Below are positions 1 through 8,937 of a DNA stretch of 64,000 nt, piece by piece. Positions within the stretch are counted from its first letter, which is position 1, and the number at the start of each line of letters is the position of its first letter. The stretch comes from Acidiferrobacterales bacterium (GTDB taxonomy: Bacteria > Pseudomonadota > Gammaproteobacteria > Arenicellales > Poriferihabitantaceae). The stretch spans positions 1-64,000 of the forward strand of contig JAHQWE010000056.1 in NCBI GenBank assembly GCA_019633985.1. The letters run 5' to 3'. The translations under genes and the position numbers were made by a program. The notes under the pieces were generated by a model. The model made no database searches and was not told the origin of the DNA. It saw nothing but the letters and a program-made list of their open reading frames with translations.

Positions 1-314
1 GAGGCAGGAAGTGGCGTAGCTCGCTAACCCGCTCGGATAGTGGTGCCCATGCCTGCGAGTTGATCTATGTTCAAGATTTCAAGATTTTGTAAAAGCCTCG
101 CCTTCATAGTGTTGAGGCCGAGAAAAAGCTTCGAGCTTCACCTTGCAGCTCCTGCAGTACCAGTTCGGTTGCTGAAAAAGTTGTGCTGAAACAGGCCAGG
201 GGAACGGTATTGCTCCCAAATAGCGTTTGAGTGGTCTTCAGACTTTAATTTACATGAGTCTGAAACAGGGAAGCGCTATCGGTATAATTCGCGGTTTTAA
301 GCGTCTGTTGCCGA
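1..314. other. Left edge, no confident gene
   Basis: I see no convincing gene here. A minus-strand reading frame stays open for about 55 codons across roughly 105-250 but has no ATG and no ribosome binding site, so I do not call it. The right end holds the likely promoter of the phosphoribosyltransferase gene. Confidence 0.5.
260..288 (+). promoter_or_regulatory. Probable sigma70 promoter of the phosphoribosyltransferase gene
   Basis: A perfect TATAAT lies at 283-288. A weak -35 candidate CTGAAA (four of six) lies 17 bases upstream at 260-265. Transcription would start near 295, leaving a leader of about 20 bases before the ATG at 315. Confidence 0.5.
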
Positions 315-905
315 ATGTCTGAAAAACGCTATATCTCCGCCGAAGAACTATTAGAAGATTCGTTCCGTCTAGGTGTACAAGTGATCAACAGCGGGTTTCG
401 GCCTGACTTTATTGTTGCAATTTGGCGTGGAGGAACGCCCGTGGGTATCGCAATACAAGAGTTGCTTGAGCACTTTTCGATACACACTGACCACATCAGT
501 TTGCGTACATCGCTCTACAAAGGAATCGCCAAAACCAAAAAGAATGTGCGTGTTCACGGTTTGGGATATTTAGTGAAAAATCTCAATGCGCATAATTCTC
601 TTCTTATTGTTGATGACGTATTTGACTCAGGTCGCAGTATCGATGCGGTGATTGACCAGCTTACAGCGAGAACACGTCGCAATACACCCCACCAGATCAA
701 GGTCGCAACTCCCTGGTTTAAGCCCGGCAATAACGCGACGACACGGGTGCCAGATTTTTATCTACATGAAACGGATCAATGGCTGGTTTTCCCCCATGAA
801 ATAAATGGATTGAATGAAACGGAACTGGATCAAGGGAAAGGTAAATTATTTGAGATTATGCAACAGGTAAGCGTGCCGGAAAGTGTGAGGACGGATGGCA
901 GCTAA
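315..905 (+). CDS. Phosphoribosyltransferase, COG2236 type
   Basis: A cytoplasmic type I phosphoribosyltransferase of 196 residues. The PRPP-binding loop is plain: IVDDVFDSGRS at about residues 98-108, preceded by the hydrophobic strand LLIV. The N-terminal half (GFRPDFIVAIWRGG near residues 27-40) matches the small xanthine/guanine-type PRT group (COG2236) rather than the Hpt of E. coli or Pseudomonas. The base it uses (xanthine, guanine or hypoxanthine) cannot be told from sequence. It has its own promoter, and its stop overlaps the start of the next gene (TAATG), so the two are probably translated together. PRT assignment is firm, substrate is not. Confidence 0.85.
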   Translation: MSEKRYISAEELLEDSFRLGVQVINSGFRPDFIVAIWRGGTPVGIAIQELLEHFSIHTDHISLRTSLYKGIAKTKKNVRVHGLGYLVKNLNAHNSLLIVDDVFDSGRSIDAVIDQLTARTRRNTPHQIKVATPWFKPGNNATTRVPDFYLHETDQWLVFPHEINGLNETELDQGKGKLFEIMQQVSVPESVRTDGS

Positions 906-1222
906 TGCACAGAACTTTTCTTCAATCTCGTTTCTTTCGTGAAGTGAATCGTTACTTCGGGTTGTGCTTGATTGCGGTGATATTGACAGGCTGCAATGAA
1001 GATGAATCAGCCATGTTTTGCATAGAACAATCGCCCGGCCCGTCCGGCATTAATGTTTCCAACCAATGCAATGAGACCGTTACCGTAAAAACCGATACGA
1101 GCGAAATGCTGATTATTGCGGCGGGTCAAACCCACGAGCTGCTGCGAGCCGGGCAGCAACTGGGCGCTTGTTTTTCTCCAAAGGAGCCGGGAATTAATGG
1201 ACAGCGGTTTCGCTGTGATTGA
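905..1222 (+). CDS. Small putative lipoprotein
   Basis: A 105-residue protein I do not recognise. The N terminus has a basic stretch, then a hydrophobic segment (residues about 18-29) ending in a lipobox LTGC. This predicts lipidation at Cys30 and anchoring to the cell envelope. The mature part is about 75 residues and contains four further cysteines, which could form disulfides in the periplasm. The ATG overlaps the stop of the upstream phosphoribosyltransferase by one base. It ends 14 bases before the converging end of rep. No function can be proposed. Confidence 0.6.
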   Translation: MHRTFLQSRFFREVNRYFGLCLIAVILTGCNEDESAMFCIEQSPGPSGINVSNQCNETVTVKTDTSEMLIIAAGQTHELLRAGQQLGACFSPKEPGINGQRFRCD

Positions 1223-1235
1223 AGGTGATTGACGG

Positions 1236-3245
1236 CTATTGACGGTTGCGGAGTGCGCGGATGCTGGCGAGATGTGCTCGTCCGGTATCTTGCTGTTGCT
1301 CCGGAGAGAGGGATAGTTGGTCTTCCCATTCTACATCTTCAGCAGGTAGTTCTTGCAGGAATCGACTTGGTTCACACTCTACGCTATCTCCGAAACGCTT
1401 TCGACGCCTAGCGTAAGATAGTGTCAGAGAGCGCATTGCCCGGGTGATGCCAACATAAAATAATCGACGCTCTTCCTCATCACTGCCTTCTTCCACTGAA
1501 ACCTTATGAGGCAGAATATTCTCTTCGACACCGACAATAAAGACATGGGGGAATTCGAGTCCTTTGGCAGCATGCAGTGTCATCAAATTGACCTGGTCAA
1601 CGTTCTCTTCGTCTTTTTGTTGGTCCAGTGCGTCGTTCAGTATAAGTTCGGTCACCAACTCGGGTAGGGTACGATCCTCTGTCGCTTGACGATCGGCAGC
1701 TTCCAACCAATCCACCAATAGTCGCACATTCTCCCAACGTCGATCAGCATCTGCGGTCTCACAAGACTTATGCAACCAACGCTGATACTCCACCGCTTCC
1801 AGCAAGGCGTTAACGCAGTCAATCGGGTCACCGTCTGTAGCGCGCTTTGAGAGAGCTCCCATTTCATTGCCGAATGCTTGTAACGATTTTGCCTGACGAG
1901 ATTGCAATATGAGGTGGAGCTCCGGATCCGCCAGAGTATGAAACATGCCCTGACCGCGCTTACCGGCTAAACCTGCGAGTTTTTCAAGACTTGAGGCGCC
2001 GATGCCGCGCCTTGGAGTATTAATAATGCGCAAAAACGCGGTGTCGTCGGAAGGATTGGTAAGCAATCTGAGATAGGCCATAACGTCGCGGATTTCCCCA
2101 CGGTCAAAAAACGAAGAGCCACCACTGATTTTGTAGGGAATCCTCATCTCGCGCAGCTTGATCTCCAACTCCCTCGCCTGATGGTTACTTCGATAAAGTA
2201 TGGCAAAGTCCCCATGACTACTCCGGTGTTTAAACTGATGACGCATGATGCCGGACACAGCACGTTCTGCCTCGAGTTTTTCATTGTCTGCCGGAATAAT
2301 ACGAATAACTTCGCCATGCCCAAGATCACTCCATAATGATTTATCAAAATGGCGAGGATTGTTGGCAATGACGTGGTTGGCCGCTTTTAAAATTCGCGCA
2401 CTCGAGCGGTAGTTTTGTTCGAGTTTGGTCACCGTGAGATTAGGAAAGTCTTCCGCTAGAACAGCCAGATTTTGCGGCTGTGCGCCGCGCCAGGCGTAAA
2501 TCGATTGATCGTCATCACCGACTACCGTCAGACGTTTGCCGTCCCCAGCCAGCTGTTTCACCAGTTGGTATTGGGCAGCGTTGGTATCTTGATATTCATC
2601 TACCAAAAGATAACGGATTCGCAGCTGCCAGCTGCGGCAGATTTCTGGCTGGTCGCGGAAAAGTTGTGAAGGCAGAAAAATCAGATCATCCAAGTCCACG
2701 CTGTTACAGGCGAGCAAGTAACGCTGGTATTCCTTGTAAGCGGAAGCGGCAGTTTGCGCGATAGGATCCTCTGCAAATTGTAGGGCCTCTGAAACACTCA
2801 AGCCCAAATTTTTCCATCCGGAGATTCTCCGAGCCACCTGGTTTACCAGGTCTTTATTGTGAATAGGATCTGCACGCAGCGTTTCCGAGAGTACGGTTGT
2901 GACATCCCGCGGGTCGATGATGCTAAAACCACTGCGAAGCCCCAGATCTTTGGCATGAAGACGAAGTATCTTCATGCCCAAAGAGTGAAAGGTTGAAACG
3001 GTAAGGCCTTGAAGGTTTTCAGCCTCTCCGAGTCGTTGCTGCAGACGCTCCTTCATTTCCCGCGCAGCTTTATTGGTGAAAGTGACCGCTGTGATGTCAG
3101 CAGGGGAGACAGCCCGGTTTTGTATCAGCCAGCTGATTTTTTCAGTAATGACACGGGTTTTGCCACTACCGGCCCCGGCGAGCACCAGCAGCGGGCTACC
3201 AAGGTGTTCTACGGCCTGTTTCTGGGGGGAGTTAAGGGTCGACAC
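1236..3245 (-). CDS. rep: ATP-dependent DNA helicase Rep
   Basis: A superfamily 1A 3'-5' DNA helicase of 669 residues, the usual Rep length. It unwinds DNA and helps the replisome past bound proteins. Visible motifs are Walker A LAGAGSGKT (about residue 22), motif II DEYQDTN, motif III SIYAWRGA, motif V NLMTLHAAKGLEF and motif VI YVGITRAM. It is shorter than UvrD and lacks a UvrD-like C-terminal tail, which favours Rep. The start is GTG at 3243-3245, giving MSTLNSPQKQAVEH, the expected Rep N terminus; no strong ribosome binding site precedes it. It is divergent from the corrinoid cluster across a 370-base gap. Confidence 0.93.
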   Translation of the reverse strand: MSTLNSPQKQAVEHLGSPLLVLAGAGSGKTRVITEKISWLIQNRAVSPADITAVTFTNKAAREMKERLQQRLGEAENLQGLTVSTFHSLGMKILRLHAKDLGLRSGFSIIDPRDVTTVLSETLRADPIHNKDLVNQVARRISGWKNLGLSVSEALQFAEDPIAQTAASAYKEYQRYLLACNSVDLDDLIFLPSQLFRDQPEICRSWQLRIRYLLVDEYQDTNAAQYQLVKQLAGDGKRLTVVGDDDQSIYAWRGAQPQNLAVLAEDFPNLTVTKLEQNYRSSARILKAANHVIANNPRHFDKSLWSDLGHGEVIRIIPADNEKLEAERAVSGIMRHQFKHRSSHGDFAILYRSNHQARELEIKLREMRIPYKISGGSSFFDRGEIRDVMAYLRLLTNPSDDTAFLRIINTPRRGIGASSLEKLAGLAGKRGQGMFHTLADPELHLILQSRQAKSLQAFGNEMGALSKRATDGDPIDCVNALLEAVEYQRWLHKSCETADADRRWENVRLLVDWLEAADRQATEDRTLPELVTELILNDALDQQKDEENVDQVNLMTLHAAKGLEFPHVFIVGVEENILPHKVSVEEGSDEEERRLFYVGITRAMRSLTLSYARRRKRFGDSVECEPSRFLQELPAEDVEWEDQLSLSPEQQQDTGRAHLASIRALRNRQ

Positions 3246-3619
3246 AAAAGGCGTGGAGTTTAGTGGCAGGCTTGCAAAAAAGACAGATTAAGGTGGGATT
3301 TATTGAACCAGTAGACCAGTTTGTTAACTTATCTCCCCAGCGCATTATATTTTGTCTCCAGACGTTGTTTTTTGGGGGAAAATTGTCGCTGTCAGATCGC
3401 CTTTTCTGGAAAAAACTTGAATAGAATACGCGACCAATATAAAACTCTCGAGTGTTTACCAAAAGAAACAAACACATACGGGTTTGGGTGAAAGAGGTTT
3501 CGGGAAACTGGACAAAGATTGAGAGTCAGAGTATTGATCCCGAAATTAAAACTTTGTGACAAAACAGGTATCAGTGAAATAGATACCAAAGTGAATTAAC
3601 ACCAATCGAGATAGTGACG
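3246..3619. promoter_or_regulatory. Divergent region between rep and the corrinoid cluster
   Basis: A noncoding, A/T-rich stretch that must carry the promoters of rep and of the methyl-transfer operon. A possible weak promoter is TTGAAT at 3417-3422 with TATAAA at 3438-3443, but the 15-base spacer is short. At 3567-3587 there is a perfect inverted repeat GGTATC-N9-GATACC, just 32 bases before the first start codon. The sequence ACTTTGTGACAAAAC at 3551-3565 resembles a motif in front of the MttB gene. No ORF here is credible. Confidence 0.45.
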
Positions 3620-4318
3620 ATGAGCGACGAAAACCTTGACGACGATATTGATTTGTCAGCTCTGCCTGATGATGAACTTGTTGAGCAAATGCATGACGAC
3701 CTTTACGACGGTTTGCGAGATGAAATCGTGGAAGGAACCGAGATTCTTTTGAGCCGCGGCTGGAGCGCGAGTAAGGTTCTAGACGAGGCTCTGGTTGAAG
3801 GGATGCGCATCGTCGGTATTGATTTTAGAGACGGTATTCTCTTTGTTCCTGAAGTGCTGATGTCGGCCAATGCGATGAAAGGCGGCATGGGAATTTTGAG
3901 ACCTCTTTTGGCTGAAACTGGCGCTGAGCCGATCGGTAAAATGGTTATCGGTACCGTGAAAGGGGATATCCACGACATTGGAAAGAATCTGGTGGGTATG
4001 ATGATGGAAGGCGCGGGATTTGAAGTGATCGATTTGGGTATCGATAATCCGGTTGAAGACTATCTGGCAGCGATCGAAGAACACAAACCAGATATTCTGG
4101 GCATGTCAGCACTACTAACAACTACGATGCCTTACATGAAAGTGGTGATTGATACCTTGGTGGAAAAGGGCATTCGGGACGACTGTATCGTTTTAGTCGG
4201 CGGAGCGCCGTTGAATGAAGAGTTCGGTAAGGCGGTTGGCGCTGATGCTTATTGTCGTGATGCGGCGGTGGCGGTTGAAACTGCGCAGAATCTGATTTCA
4301 CAGCGTCGCGCGGCATAA
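3620..4318 (+). CDS. Corrinoid (B12-binding) methyl-carrier protein, MtbC/MttC type
   Basis: This protein carries the methyl group on a bound corrinoid between a substrate methyltransferase and a tetrahydrofolate methyltransferase. The N-terminal half is a helical cap domain (residues about 15-100). The C-terminal Rossmann-like domain has the base-off cobalamin signature DxHxxG as D116-H118-G121 in GTVKGDIHDIGKN, with H118 the expected lower cobalt ligand. A GTG lies at 3614, but a GAG at 3608-3610 sits nine bases before the ATG at 3620, so I prefer that ATG (232 residues). It is the first gene of a same-strand cluster with DUF1638, a virulence-factor-domain protein, a pterin methyltransferase and a reactivator. 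The first 25 residues are unusually acidic. Confidence 0.92.
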   Translation: MSDENLDDDIDLSALPDDELVEQMHDDLYDGLRDEIVEGTEILLSRGWSASKVLDEALVEGMRIVGIDFRDGILFVPEVLMSANAMKGGMGILRPLLAETGAEPIGKMVIGTVKGDIHDIGKNLVGMMMEGAGFEVIDLGIDNPVEDYLAAIEEHKPDILGMSALLTTTMPYMKVVIDTLVEKGIRDDCIVLVGGAPLNEEFGKAVGADAYCRDAAVAVETAQNLISQRRAA

Positions 4319-4357
4319 CGACTTCGACTGGGTCGGTTGTGATACTAGGCACGTTCA

Positions 4358-5050
4358 ATGAATCTGCAAAACCCATTGCAACAGACCCGAGACAATCATT
4401 CGACCTCGCGTTCAGAATTACAACACGGCGATACACCCGGAACGCATACTGAACGTGTATTGGTTATAGCCTGTGGCGCGCTGGCACCTGATCTGGTGCG
4501 TGTACGTGACATGAACGGTTGGGATCATATCGATTTTCAATGCTTGCCTGCCGAACTACATAATCAGCCTCAGCTGATTACCGGAAAAGTTCGAGAGAAA
4601 ATCCAACAAAATCGCAATGCGTACAAGACCATTTTTGTCGGATACTCGGATTGTGGAACTGGTGGACAGCTCGATGCGTTAATTGAGCAGGAAAAAGTGG
4701 AAAGGCTGCCCGGTGCACACTGTTATGAAATGTTCTCTGGCAGCGAAACGTTCGATGCGTTGCATAAAAAGGAACTCGGCACTTTCTACCTGACAGATTT
4801 CCTGGCACGGCATTTCGAAAGACTCATTGTTCGGGGTTTAGGAATCGACAAACACCCCGAGCTGAAAGAACTCTACTTTAGCAATTACAAGAAGCTCGTT
4901 TATTTGGAGCAGTGTCCTGATGAAAAAATTGAATCTCGTGCCCAAGAAGCCGCACAGCTTCTCGAGCTGGAATACGAAAAAATACATACTGGTGATGACT
5001 ATTTGACACAGTCGTTGAACGTCATCGTCAATCCTGAGAAAACTGCTTAA
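4358..5050 (+). CDS. DUF1638 domain protein of the corrinoid cluster
   Basis: A 230-residue protein that I assign to DUF1638, a family of unknown biochemistry. After a poorly structured N terminus of about 30 residues the conserved core begins (ERVLVIACGALAPDL). It continues through FVGYSDCGTGGQLDAL and GAHCYEMFSG, motifs with conserved Cys, Gly and His residues that could bind metal or cofactor. To my knowledge DUF1638 genes often sit beside methylamine- or betaine-type corrinoid methyltransferases in archaea, clostridia and alphaproteobacteria, which matches this position 39 bases after the corrinoid protein. An accessory role in corrinoid loading or methyl transfer is inference only. Confidence 0.8.
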   Translation: MNLQNPLQQTRDNHSTSRSELQHGDTPGTHTERVLVIACGALAPDLVRVRDMNGWDHIDFQCLPAELHNQPQLITGKVREKIQQNRNAYKTIFVGYSDCGTGGQLDALIEQEKVERLPGAHCYEMFSGSETFDALHKKELGTFYLTDFLARHFERLIVRGLGIDKHPELKELYFSNYKKLVYLEQCPDEKIESRAQEAAQLLELEYEKIHTGDDYLTQSLNVIVNPEKTA

Positions 5051-5072
5051 ATTAGAGGATCAAAACTCACGA

Positions 5073-5372
5073 ATGGCAAATCTGATTACAGTGTATTGGC
5101 GGGATATTCCTGCTCAAGTGATGGCGAAGGAACGGCGAACAACCGCCAAGGTTGAGCTAAGCCCCCGTTTTGCTGACGCGATTGATCGTGCTGCGATGCG
5201 TGGCGGTGCGGCTGGCACTGATGCCTATCTGGAGGAATGGCGACGCGAAACAACGGCTTGCGGCGCTGATTTGCAGGCGGAAGCGGATGCCGCTGCCGCA
5301 AAGCTGGAAGAAGCTTATGACAAGGAGCGACTGCTGGCTTTGATTAAAAACGAAGGTCGGGATACCGCCTAA
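5073..5372 (+). CDS. 'Virulence factor' domain protein (PF13769-like)
   Basis: A 99-residue protein with the pattern of the misnamed virulence-factor family: an N-terminal strand ITVYWRDIPAQVMA, then KVELSPRFADAIDRAAMRGG and a conserved Tyr-Leu-x-x-Trp (YLEEWRR). The C-terminal 35 residues are alanine/glutamate rich and probably helical. Nothing links it to virulence here. It lies 22 bases after the DUF1638 gene and 49 bases before the pterin methyltransferase, in the same orientation. The family recurs in corrinoid methyltransferase loci (from memory), so a small structural or assembly role is possible. Function unknown. Confidence 0.75.
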   Translation: MANLITVYWRDIPAQVMAKERRTTAKVELSPRFADAIDRAAMRGGAAGTDAYLEEWRRETTACGADLQAEADAAAAKLEEAYDKERLLALIKNEGRDTA

Positions 5373-5421
5373 ACTTTTACGTGATCCGATAAGGACCACT
5401 CTATTTTCTTAACTCAGTACC

Positions 5422-6327
5422 ATGACAGATACAGTAATTAGTTCCGCCACCAAGGAAGTCAAAATAGGATTTGATCAGCCATTCGTCATCATCGGTGAGC
5501 GTATCAACCCCACGGGAAGAAAAATCCTGGCGGAAGAAATGAAAAATGGCGACTACAGCAGAGTTGAAAGCGACGCACTTGCACAAGTGGCCGCTGGTGC
5601 CACGATGCTGGACGTCAATGCCGGGATTCCGCTAGCAGATGAGCCTCGTATACTCGCTGAGTCAATCAAGTTGGTTCAATCGATTACCGATGTACCATTA
5701 TCGATTGACTCTTCAATCGTGGCAGCGCTGGAGGCGGGGCTGGAAGTGTATGAAGGTAAACCGTTGCTCAATTCGGTCACTGGCGAGGACGAACGACTGG
5801 AAGCAGTGCTGCCTTTGGTTAAAAAATACGACTGCGCCGTTGTCGCAATTTCCAATGACGAAGCAGGTATTTCTGAAAACCCGGATGATCGTTTTGTTGT
5901 CGCGAAGAAAATAGTGGAGCGTGCAGCAGACTATGGTATTCACTACAGTAATATTGTGGTGGATCCACTGGTGATGCCGGTTGGGGCGGTGAACAGCGCT
6001 GGAAAACAAGTAGTGCATCTGGTCAATCGTTTGCGAGAAGAGCTCAAAGTCAACACAACCTGTGGTGCTTCCAACTTCAGTTTTGGCATTCCAAATCGCA
6101 AGGGTATGGATGCGCATTTTCTTAGTATGGCAATTGGTGCTGGTATGACATCGGCGATTACCAATCCGCTCCATGAGGAGGTAATGCAAGGTGTCATGGC
6201 TGGCAATGTTGTAATGGGGCACGATGCAAACTGCGCTGCCTGGCTCAAGCGTTATCGACAACCTGCGGCTGAAGGTGAAGGTGCAGCAGGTGGGCGTAGC
6301 GGTCGGCGACGTCGTCGAAGCGCCTGA
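5422..6327 (+). CDS. Methyltetrahydrofolate:corrinoid methyltransferase, MtgA/MetH-pterin-domain type
   Basis: A 301-residue TIM-barrel protein of the pterin-binding (dihydropteroate synthase-like) superfamily. It should move the methyl group between the corrinoid protein and tetrahydrofolate, giving methyl-THF for one-carbon metabolism. Supporting motifs are FVIIGERINPTGR near residue 18, MLDVNAGIP, LSIDSS, LLNSVTGE and CGASNFSFGIPNR (about residues 213-225, the typical pterin-site asparagine/serine region). It has no B12 domain, in keeping with the separate carrier gene upstream. The last dozen residues form an arginine-rich tail (RSGRRRRRSA) not needed for the barrel. A similar tail is found on the reactivator two genes downstream. 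Confidence 0.9.
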   Translation: MTDTVISSATKEVKIGFDQPFVIIGERINPTGRKILAEEMKNGDYSRVESDALAQVAAGATMLDVNAGIPLADEPRILAESIKLVQSITDVPLSIDSSIVAALEAGLEVYEGKPLLNSVTGEDERLEAVLPLVKKYDCAVVAISNDEAGISENPDDRFVVAKKIVERAADYGIHYSNIVVDPLVMPVGAVNSAGKQVVHLVNRLREELKVNTTCGASNFSFGIPNRKGMDAHFLSMAIGAGMTSAITNPLHEEVMQGVMAGNVVMGHDANCAAWLKRYRQPAAEGEGAAGGRSGRRRRRSA

Positions 6328-6333
6328 TTTTCA

Positions 6334-6720
6334 ATGCAGCAATCTCGGCGATTAAATGGTGGTTGTCTTTGCGGTGGCGTGCGCTATCGTCTGAGTGGTC
6401 CGATGCGAGAAGTAGTGAACTGTTTTTGTGATCAATGCAAGAAAACGTCAGGTCACTACGTCGCTGCTACCAGCGTCGCGAGCGCAGATCTCACTCTACT
6501 AGCTGAGTCAACCTTGCGGTGGTATCAATCGTCAGATGTTGCGGAACGAGGATTTTGCAATCGCTGTGGAGGTAATCTGTTCTGGCGCAAACTTGGCGCA
6601 GATAAAACCAGCATAATGGCAGGCACCATAGATCACCCTACTGGATTGCGGACGGCAGAAAATATATTTACAGAAGATAAGAGCGACTATCATTCGCTTC
6701 CGGAAACTACCTCCTGCTAA
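6334..6720 (+). CDS. GFA/CENP-V family zinc protein
   Basis: A 128-residue member of the glutathione-dependent formaldehyde-activating (GFA) fold family. The zinc ligands are visible as CLCGGVRY (near residue 12), CFCDQCKK (near 31) and FCNRCGG (near 80). The family is named for an enzyme claimed to condense formaldehyde with glutathione, but most members have no proven activity. It starts only six bases after the pterin methyltransferase stop and lies inside the methyl-transfer operon, which makes a one-carbon or formaldehyde role attractive but unproven. Confidence 0.85.
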   Translation: MQQSRRLNGGCLCGGVRYRLSGPMREVVNCFCDQCKKTSGHYVAATSVASADLTLLAESTLRWYQSSDVAERGFCNRCGGNLFWRKLGADKTSIMAGTIDHPTGLRTAENIFTEDKSDYHSLPETTSC

Positions 6721-6759
6721 TTTCCTATTTCCCACTTTGATCACGCTGAGTGAAGTTTT

Positions 6760-8781
6760 ATGAGTGACGCATCCACTGTTCAAGTCGTCTTTACGCCATC
6801 GGGCAAACGAGGGCAAATCGCTGCTGGGAAAAGTGTTTTGGATGCAGCGAGAATTCTCGGCGTCGACCTCGATACTGTTTGTGGAGGGCGCGGCATCTGT
6901 GATCGTTGCCAGATAGATCAGAGTATCGGCGAATTTTCCAAATTCGGAATCCATTCAAAAGCAGAAAACCTGTCGCCCAGAACGAGCAGCGAAAATGAGT
7001 TTTTTCCAGAAGAAACTCCTCCCAAACGTCGTCTCGGTTGTCAGGCATTGCTGCAGGGAGATGTGGTCATTGATATTCCCCCCGAAAGTCAGGCACACAA
7101 GCAGGTCGTGCGCAAGCGGGCCGATGTCCACAACATCACAGTGAACCCTGCTGTGAAAATACACTATGTTGAGGTGCCCGAACCCAATATGCACGACCCC
7201 ACTGGAGACTGGCAGCGATTGATGGATGCGCTGGAGTTTGAATGGGGTCTGTCGCCACTGCGGTGTGATTTTCATTTGCTCTCGACGTTGCAGCCTGCTC
7301 TTAGAGAGGGAAAATGGGCAGTGACCGTGGCTGTTCACGATGAAACGGATGTGATCGCGATATGGCCAGGCCTCCACGATACCGTTTATGGGGTATCTGT
7401 CGATGTGGGTTCGACTACGATCGCGGCCCATCTCTGTAATCTGGTTGATGGCCAGGTAGTCGCTTCAAATGGCAGGATGAACCCTCAAATTCGCTTTGGC
7501 GAAGATCTGATGAGTCGTGTGTCGTATGCCATGATGAATCCCGGTGGGGAAAATGACATGACTGCCGCCGTGCAAGAGGCGTTACAGGGGCTAATTGTTG
7601 ATTTAGCGGTGGAAGCAGAAATTTCACTAGGCGAAATTATGGATATCACCCTGGTAGGGAACCCGGTGATGCACCATTTGCTGCTCGGTATCAATCCTGT
7701 TGAACTGGGAGGCGCGCCATTTGCGCTTGCGACAGATCAGTCCGTGAAGGCGTTGGCGTCTGACATCAATCTCTCGGTGAACCCTGGTACACGAATCTAC
7801 GTATTACCGTGTATCGCCGGGCATGTGGGTGCTGATGCTGCTGCGGCGACCTTATCAGAAGCCCCTTATGAGCGGGATGAGCTCAGTCTTGTGGTTGATG
7901 TGGGTACGAACGCTGAAATCGTGCTCGGAAATAATCAACGTATGGTCGCTGCTTCTAGCCCCACTGGGCCCGCATTCGAGGGAGCACAAATTAGCGGTGG
8001 GCAGCGAGCAGCGCCTGGAGCGATAGAACGAGTTAGGATCGATCCAGATACCCTGGAGCCTCGATTCAGTGTGATTGGAAGTGATATTTGGTCAGACCAG
8101 CCCGGTTTTGCGGAATCGATTCAGCAAACCGGAATTACCGGTATCTGTGGCTCTGGAATAATCGAAGTGATCGCCGAAATGTATCTTTCTGGGATCGTGA
8201 AAACAGACGGTATTATCGATGGTGCGTTGCAATCGAAAACGGCCCGTATCGTTCCTGACGAAAAAACCTTTAGTTACGTGGTGCATGATCAGGGTGGTCT
8301 TCAAGTCGTGATCACGCAAAATGATGTGAGGGCGATTCAGTTAGCGAAAGCAGCGTTGTATGCCGGGTGCAGGCTTTTGATGGACAAACTGGGTGTGGAG
8401 ACGGTAGACAGAATTCGTCTGGCGGGGGCGTTTGGCGCACATATCGACACGAAATATGCGATGGTGCTCGGTATGATTCCGGATTGCGTGCTAGAGCATG
8501 TGACTTCTGCGGGGAATGCGGCTGGCACTGGTGCGACGATCACCCTGCTCGACCGAGATGCCCGAAGTGAAATCGAAGATGTGGTTCGCCGCATCCAGAA
8601 AATCGAAACGGCGGTAGAACCGAAATTTCAGGATCACTTTATTGAAGCGCTGGCGATACCGCATAAAACAGCTGCCTATCCGATGCTGCAAAAAGAGGTG
8701 GTGCTGCCAACACCCTCTGAATCCGGTTCGACCGAAAGCGAAGGAGGGCGGCCGCGTCGACGACGACGACGCGCAAGCTAG
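6760..8781 (+). CDS. Corrinoid reductive activator (RACo/RamA-like), 2Fe-2S plus ASKHA (DUF4445) domains
   Basis: A 673-residue protein expected to re-reduce inactive Co(II) corrinoid to Co(I) in an ATP-dependent way. The N-terminal domain has a plant-type 2Fe-2S pattern: Cys41, Cys47 and Cys50 (CGGRGICDRC) and Cys94 (RRLGCQ). The middle and C-terminal parts form an ASKHA ATPase with repeated phosphate motifs, SVDVGSTTIAAH (about 212) and VVDVGTNAEIVLG (about 378), plus GICGSGIIEVIAEM and LAGAFGAHID. This is the architecture of RACo-type activators of corrinoid proteins in methylotrophic and acetogenic microbes. It lies 39 bases after the GFA gene. The C terminus is arginine rich (GRPRRRRRRAS). 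Confidence 0.9.
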   Translation: MSDASTVQVVFTPSGKRGQIAAGKSVLDAARILGVDLDTVCGGRGICDRCQIDQSIGEFSKFGIHSKAENLSPRTSSENEFFPEETPPKRRLGCQALLQGDVVIDIPPESQAHKQVVRKRADVHNITVNPAVKIHYVEVPEPNMHDPTGDWQRLMDALEFEWGLSPLRCDFHLLSTLQPALREGKWAVTVAVHDETDVIAIWPGLHDTVYGVSVDVGSTTIAAHLCNLVDGQVVASNGRMNPQIRFGEDLMSRVSYAMMNPGGENDMTAAVQEALQGLIVDLAVEAEISLGEIMDITLVGNPVMHHLLLGINPVELGGAPFALATDQSVKALASDINLSVNPGTRIYVLPCIAGHVGADAAAATLSEAPYERDELSLVVDVGTNAEIVLGNNQRMVAASSPTGPAFEGAQISGGQRAAPGAIERVRIDPDTLEPRFSVIGSDIWSDQPGFAESIQQTGITGICGSGIIEVIAEMYLSGIVKTDGIIDGALQSKTARIVPDEKTFSYVVHDQGGLQVVITQNDVRAIQLAKAALYAGCRLLMDKLGVETVDRIRLAGAFGAHIDTKYAMVLGMIPDCVLEHVTSAGNAAGTGATITLLDRDARSEIEDVVRRIQKIETAVEPKFQDHFIEALAIPHKTAAYPMLQKEVVLPTPSESGSTESEGGRPRRRRRRAS

Positions 8782-8937
8782 CGTTCCTGTTCGGTGTAGT
8801 TGTTAAAAGCCGTTCTCTGAGAGAAAGCCTTACAAAGCAGTTTTGTGATTCGATATTGAATTGCAACCCCTGAGGACGTTGGTGCACCGTTGGGGGCACT
8901 CCGTGTAGAATTCTGTTTCCAGCTTCTTTCTTGATTT

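Noticed and set aside
5713-6261. 182-codon open frame on the minus strand
   Set aside because: It lies wholly inside the clearly recognised pterin methyltransferase gene and its translation has no known domain; it is a shadow frame.
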